Shown here piece by piece: positions 39,978 through 41,872 of a stretch of 41,872 nt of DNA. The DNA is taken from the NCBI GenBank assembly GCA_041567315.1, contig JBFGCA010000034.1:1-41872 (forward strand), read 5' to 3'. Below the pieces are notes generated by a model that did not search any database, had not been told where the DNA came from, and saw only the letters and a program-made list of their open reading frames with translations. The translations under genes and the position numbers were made by a program. How positions within the stretch are numbered: position 1 is the first letter of the stretch; every line of letters starts with the position of its first letter. The stretch is from JBFGCA01 sp041567315 (GTDB lineage: Bacteria > Acidobacteriota > Thermoanaerobaculia > Multivoradales > JAHEKO01).

Positions 39978-41690
39978 TTACAACGGTGGAACGTCTCGCG
40001 CTGGATCGTGGATGACCAGTTCGACGCCCGGCGGGAGGGTGGGGCGGAAGGCCTCGAGGGCAAGGACGAGCTCACGGCGCCGCGTGGAGTTGCGGAGGAA
40101 GAAGTCGATCGTCCGGTGGGGGACCTGGATGGCCGGGCCGGCGACGGTGAGGGCCGCCACTTTGTCCCAGGAGGGCGGCAGCGGGCCCAGCTCGATGAAC
40201 CAATCCTCGAAGATCATCAGCAGGTCGACGCCATGCTCGGCCGCCAGGCGCTCGGCCCAGGCGTTGCCGGTCGAGGTCTTGCGTAGCCGGCGGGCCTCCT
40301 CCGAAGCCAGCCCCCACAGGTCGAGCACCGGGTAGGGGTTGCGGAACGAGATCCAGCCGACGTCGTTGACGCCGGTCGCGTCGCGCCAGTAGTCGACCGC
40401 GAAGCGGTGCATCTGGCCGTGCATCTGGTAGATGTTGTTGGCCGACCAGGGCGTGGTCAGGGTGGAAAGAACCTGGTGCTTGCCGGCCCATAGCGCGGCG
40501 AGCACCAGGCCGGCGAGGGCCAGCCGCCGCCGGCCGGCGACCAGGCGCGCGAGGTCGGCAGCGTAGGCTGGCAGCAGGATCACCGCCACCGCCACCATCA
40601 GGTAGACCTCGTAGCGGCCGAACCAGTCGTAGCGGCCGGCCAGCATGTGGGCGGTGACGATGCCGCCGGCGAAGAGCAGATAGAGGCGGTCGCGCTCGGC
40701 GCGCGCGGTGCCCGGCGCCCTGTGCACCCGCCGCGCCAGCACCACCAGCAGCACCAGGGCGAGCTGGATGCGGCTCTTGAGCAGGCTCTCGCCGACGTTC
40801 TCGAGGACTTCGAAGATGGCGGTGAGAGGGCCGCCGGCGGAGGCGATCTCGGACTTGACGAGGACCGAGGACGGCAGCCACGGCAGACCCTGGCTCGACA
40901 GGTAGGCGAAGTACAGGGCGAGCGGCGCGCCGGCGGCCGCGAGCGTCGCCAGCGCCGTCAGCCGGCGCCCGCGGAGCGCCAGCACCGCCGCGCCCAGGAC
41001 CAGCAGCGAGGCGTTCTCGAAGCGGACCAGCGGGCCCAGGGCGAGGCCGATCGGCAGGTACGCCGGCACCCGGTCCTGTTCGACCAGCTCGAGCACCCCG
41101 GCGGCGGCGAGGACGGCCAGCAGCACCTGCGCACAGTGCTCCATCCCGTTGAGCGGCAGGCCCCAGAGGTTGCAGGCCAGCCCGAGCAGCAGCAACACCG
41201 CGGCGAGCGCCCGGCGGGAGAGCGGCGGGCACAGCCGGGCTCCGAGTAGCCACACCAGCACCAGCACCGTGACCGCCATCAGCACCACGTTGAGCGCCAG
41301 CGGTACCAGCTCGAAGCGCTCCAGGCCCGCCAGCGGCGCCAGCAGCCACGGCCAGAGCGCGGACGACGAGGGCGACGACGGCTCCTCGGCGTTGAGCCCG
41401 TAGTGACCCCGAGCCAGGTTCTCGGCCAGCCCGAGGTGGAGGTAGGGATCGTCCAGCGAGTAGGCGAAGGCGCCCTGGTTGAGCCACAGCGTCACCCCCA
41501 CCAGCAGCCCGAGACCCAGCAAATAGACCGCGAGCGCCGCGCCCGCGAAGCCCCACCCCGGGGTGCCACCCGTTTGGCGGGCGCCTTCGTGGGCACCCAG
41601 ACCCGAGGTGCCAGCCACTTCGGGGGCCGGCCGCGAGGTGCCACCCGTTTCGTGGACCAGCCGCGAGTTGCCACCCGTTTCGTGGACCAT
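39978..41690 (-). CDS. GT-C-like polytopic membrane protein with repeat-rich N-terminus
   Basis: This 570-residue protein has a 45-residue hydrophilic N-terminus made of ten-residue repeats (VHETGGNSR, LVHETGGTSR, PAPEVAGTSG). About ten TM helices follow. The first loop has YSLDDPYLHLGLAENLARGH, the acidic motif of GT-C-like glycosyltransferases, then SSPSSSALWPWLLAPLAGL. A soluble C-terminal region contains WISFRNPYPVLDLWGLASEE. It is probably a lipid-linked-sugar-dependent transferase or a related membrane protein; the substrate is unknown. The start ATG 41690 lacks a Shine-Dalgarno and sits inside the tandem repeat, so the true start could be elsewhere. It ends 87 nt upstream of the DUF2911 start. 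Confidence 0.68.
   Translation of the reverse strand: MVHETGGNSRLVHETGGTSRPAPEVAGTSGLGAHEGARQTGGTPGWGFAGAALAVYLLGLGLLVGVTLWLNQGAFAYSLDDPYLHLGLAENLARGHYGLNAEEPSSPSSSALWPWLLAPLAGLERFELVPLALNVVLMAVTVLVLVWLLGARLCPPLSRRALAAVLLLLGLACNLWGLPLNGMEHCAQVLLAVLAAAGVLELVEQDRVPAYLPIGLALGPLVRFENASLLVLGAAVLALRGRRLTALATLAAAGAPLALYFAYLSSQGLPWLPSSVLVKSEIASAGGPLTAIFEVLENVGESLLKSRIQLALVLLVVLARRVHRAPGTARAERDRLYLLFAGGIVTAHMLAGRYDWFGRYEVYLMVAVAVILLPAYAADLARLVAGRRRLALAGLVLAALWAGKHQVLSTLTTPWSANNIYQMHGQMHRFAVDYWRDATGVNDVGWISFRNPYPVLDLWGLASEEARRLRKTSTGNAWAERLAAEHGVDLLMIFEDWFIELGPLPPSWDKVAALTVAGPAIQVPHRTIDFFLRNSTRRRELVLALEAFRPTLPPGVELVIHDPARDVPPL
41611..41690. repeat. Tandem ~30-bp repeat at the 5' end of the GT-C-like gene
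   Basis: Two units at 41641-41659 and 41671-41689 share an exact 19-bp block with 30-bp period, and a diverged unit covers 41611-41640. Part of the block (GCCACCCGTTT) recurs at 41566-41576. In the minus frame each unit encodes ten residues of VHETGGxSR type. The repeat ends 23 bp from the palindromic element to its right. Confidence 0.75.
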
Positions 41691-41712
41691 CGGCGGCGAC
41701 CGGGTCCGGCGC

Positions 41713-41872
41713 CTAGTGGACCGTAACGGACGAAAGCGCACTGCCTGATCGCCCCTCGGCTTCGATCTCGGCGTTGCGGCTCCTCGCCATAGTCCCGCTA
41801 TGCCTGCGTCGCCGCGCCTTGACCTCGAAACCGAGGACTCGATCATCCACTACGATTTCATCCGTTACGGTC
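41713..41872. mobile_element. Palindromic element, copy B (MITE/REP-like), running to window edge
   Basis: Inverted repeats GACCGTAACGGA at 41719-41730 and TCCGTTACGGTC at 41861-41872 bound a long imperfect palindrome whose centre is CATAGTCCCGCTATG (41788-41802). The core 41769-41821 matches the minus strand of copy A (about 12176-12232) with only a few differences. The arm sequences are unrelated to copy A but self-complementary. The left side starts CTAGTG (41713-41718), as in copy A, so the right end probably continues beyond the window with CACTAG. Confidence 0.75.

Noticed and set aside
41566..41690. CRISPR-like array
   Set aside because: The units are contiguous 30-bp tandem repeats with no unique spacers and they are in frame with a gene.

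Overview
This is a very GC-rich bacterial chromosomal window with about 31 protein-coding genes and no rRNA, tRNA or CRISPR array that I can find. An Omp85-type outer-membrane barrel, periplasmic lipoproteins and PilZ/GGDEF signalling genes indicate a Gram-negative cell. The gene mix (Bat genes, sulfatase-like lipoproteins, a CHAT/TPR protein beside an ECF sigma factor, DUF2911, selA) fits an Acidobacteriota-like organism, perhaps Thermoanaerobaculia. That placement is inferred from gene content only.

Layout. 1-3636: the end of a Bat (aerotolerance-type) operon, with a partial TPR/VWA-type gene, batD and batE, then a TPR plus cyclic-nucleotide-binding protein. 3660-5834: a Zn/Cd-type P1B ATPase. 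5843-25106: a surface-glycan region whose genes switch strand every one or two genes. It holds two alkaline-phosphatase-superfamily lipoproteins with Thr at the nucleophile position, four of the window's large GT-C-like or flippase membrane proteins, an NDP-sugar epimerase, a GT2 glycosyltransferase, an SDR, a sugar-1-phosphate nucleotidyltransferase, a Ddl-like ATP-grasp ligase, a zinc aminopeptidase-like protein coupled to a sugar C-methyltransferase, and a polysaccharide deacetylase. 25059-26865: selA and a small unknown gene. 27035-32729: a PilZ protein, a large TPR-CHAT caspase-like protein, and a divergent ECF sigma/zinc-finger anti-sigma pair, which together look like one signalling module. 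33024-36030: a GGDEF protein with a degenerate EAL domain, and an M64 metallopeptidase. 36115-41690 (minus strand): a coiled-coil protein, an Omp85-like barrel, a DUF2911 protein and another GT-C-like membrane protein.

Two points cut across the window. First, two long palindromic elements (12119-12285 and 41713 to the window end) share a well-conserved central core but have unrelated, individually self-complementary arms. They look like one family of non-autonomous mobile or structured repeats. Second, several genes of the glycan region have a TANNNT -10-like hexamer only 5-8 nt before the start codon and no Shine-Dalgarno, which suggests leaderless transcripts. One 20-bp divergent spacer carries such hexamers on both strands, overlapping. 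Genes in the right-hand half more often have clear Shine-Dalgarno sites.

The best candidate for a new system is the CHAT protease-like/ECF sigma/anti-sigma locus. It resembles, without any CRISPR component, the known coupling of a TPR-CHAT protease to an ECF sigma factor in type III-E CRISPR loci.
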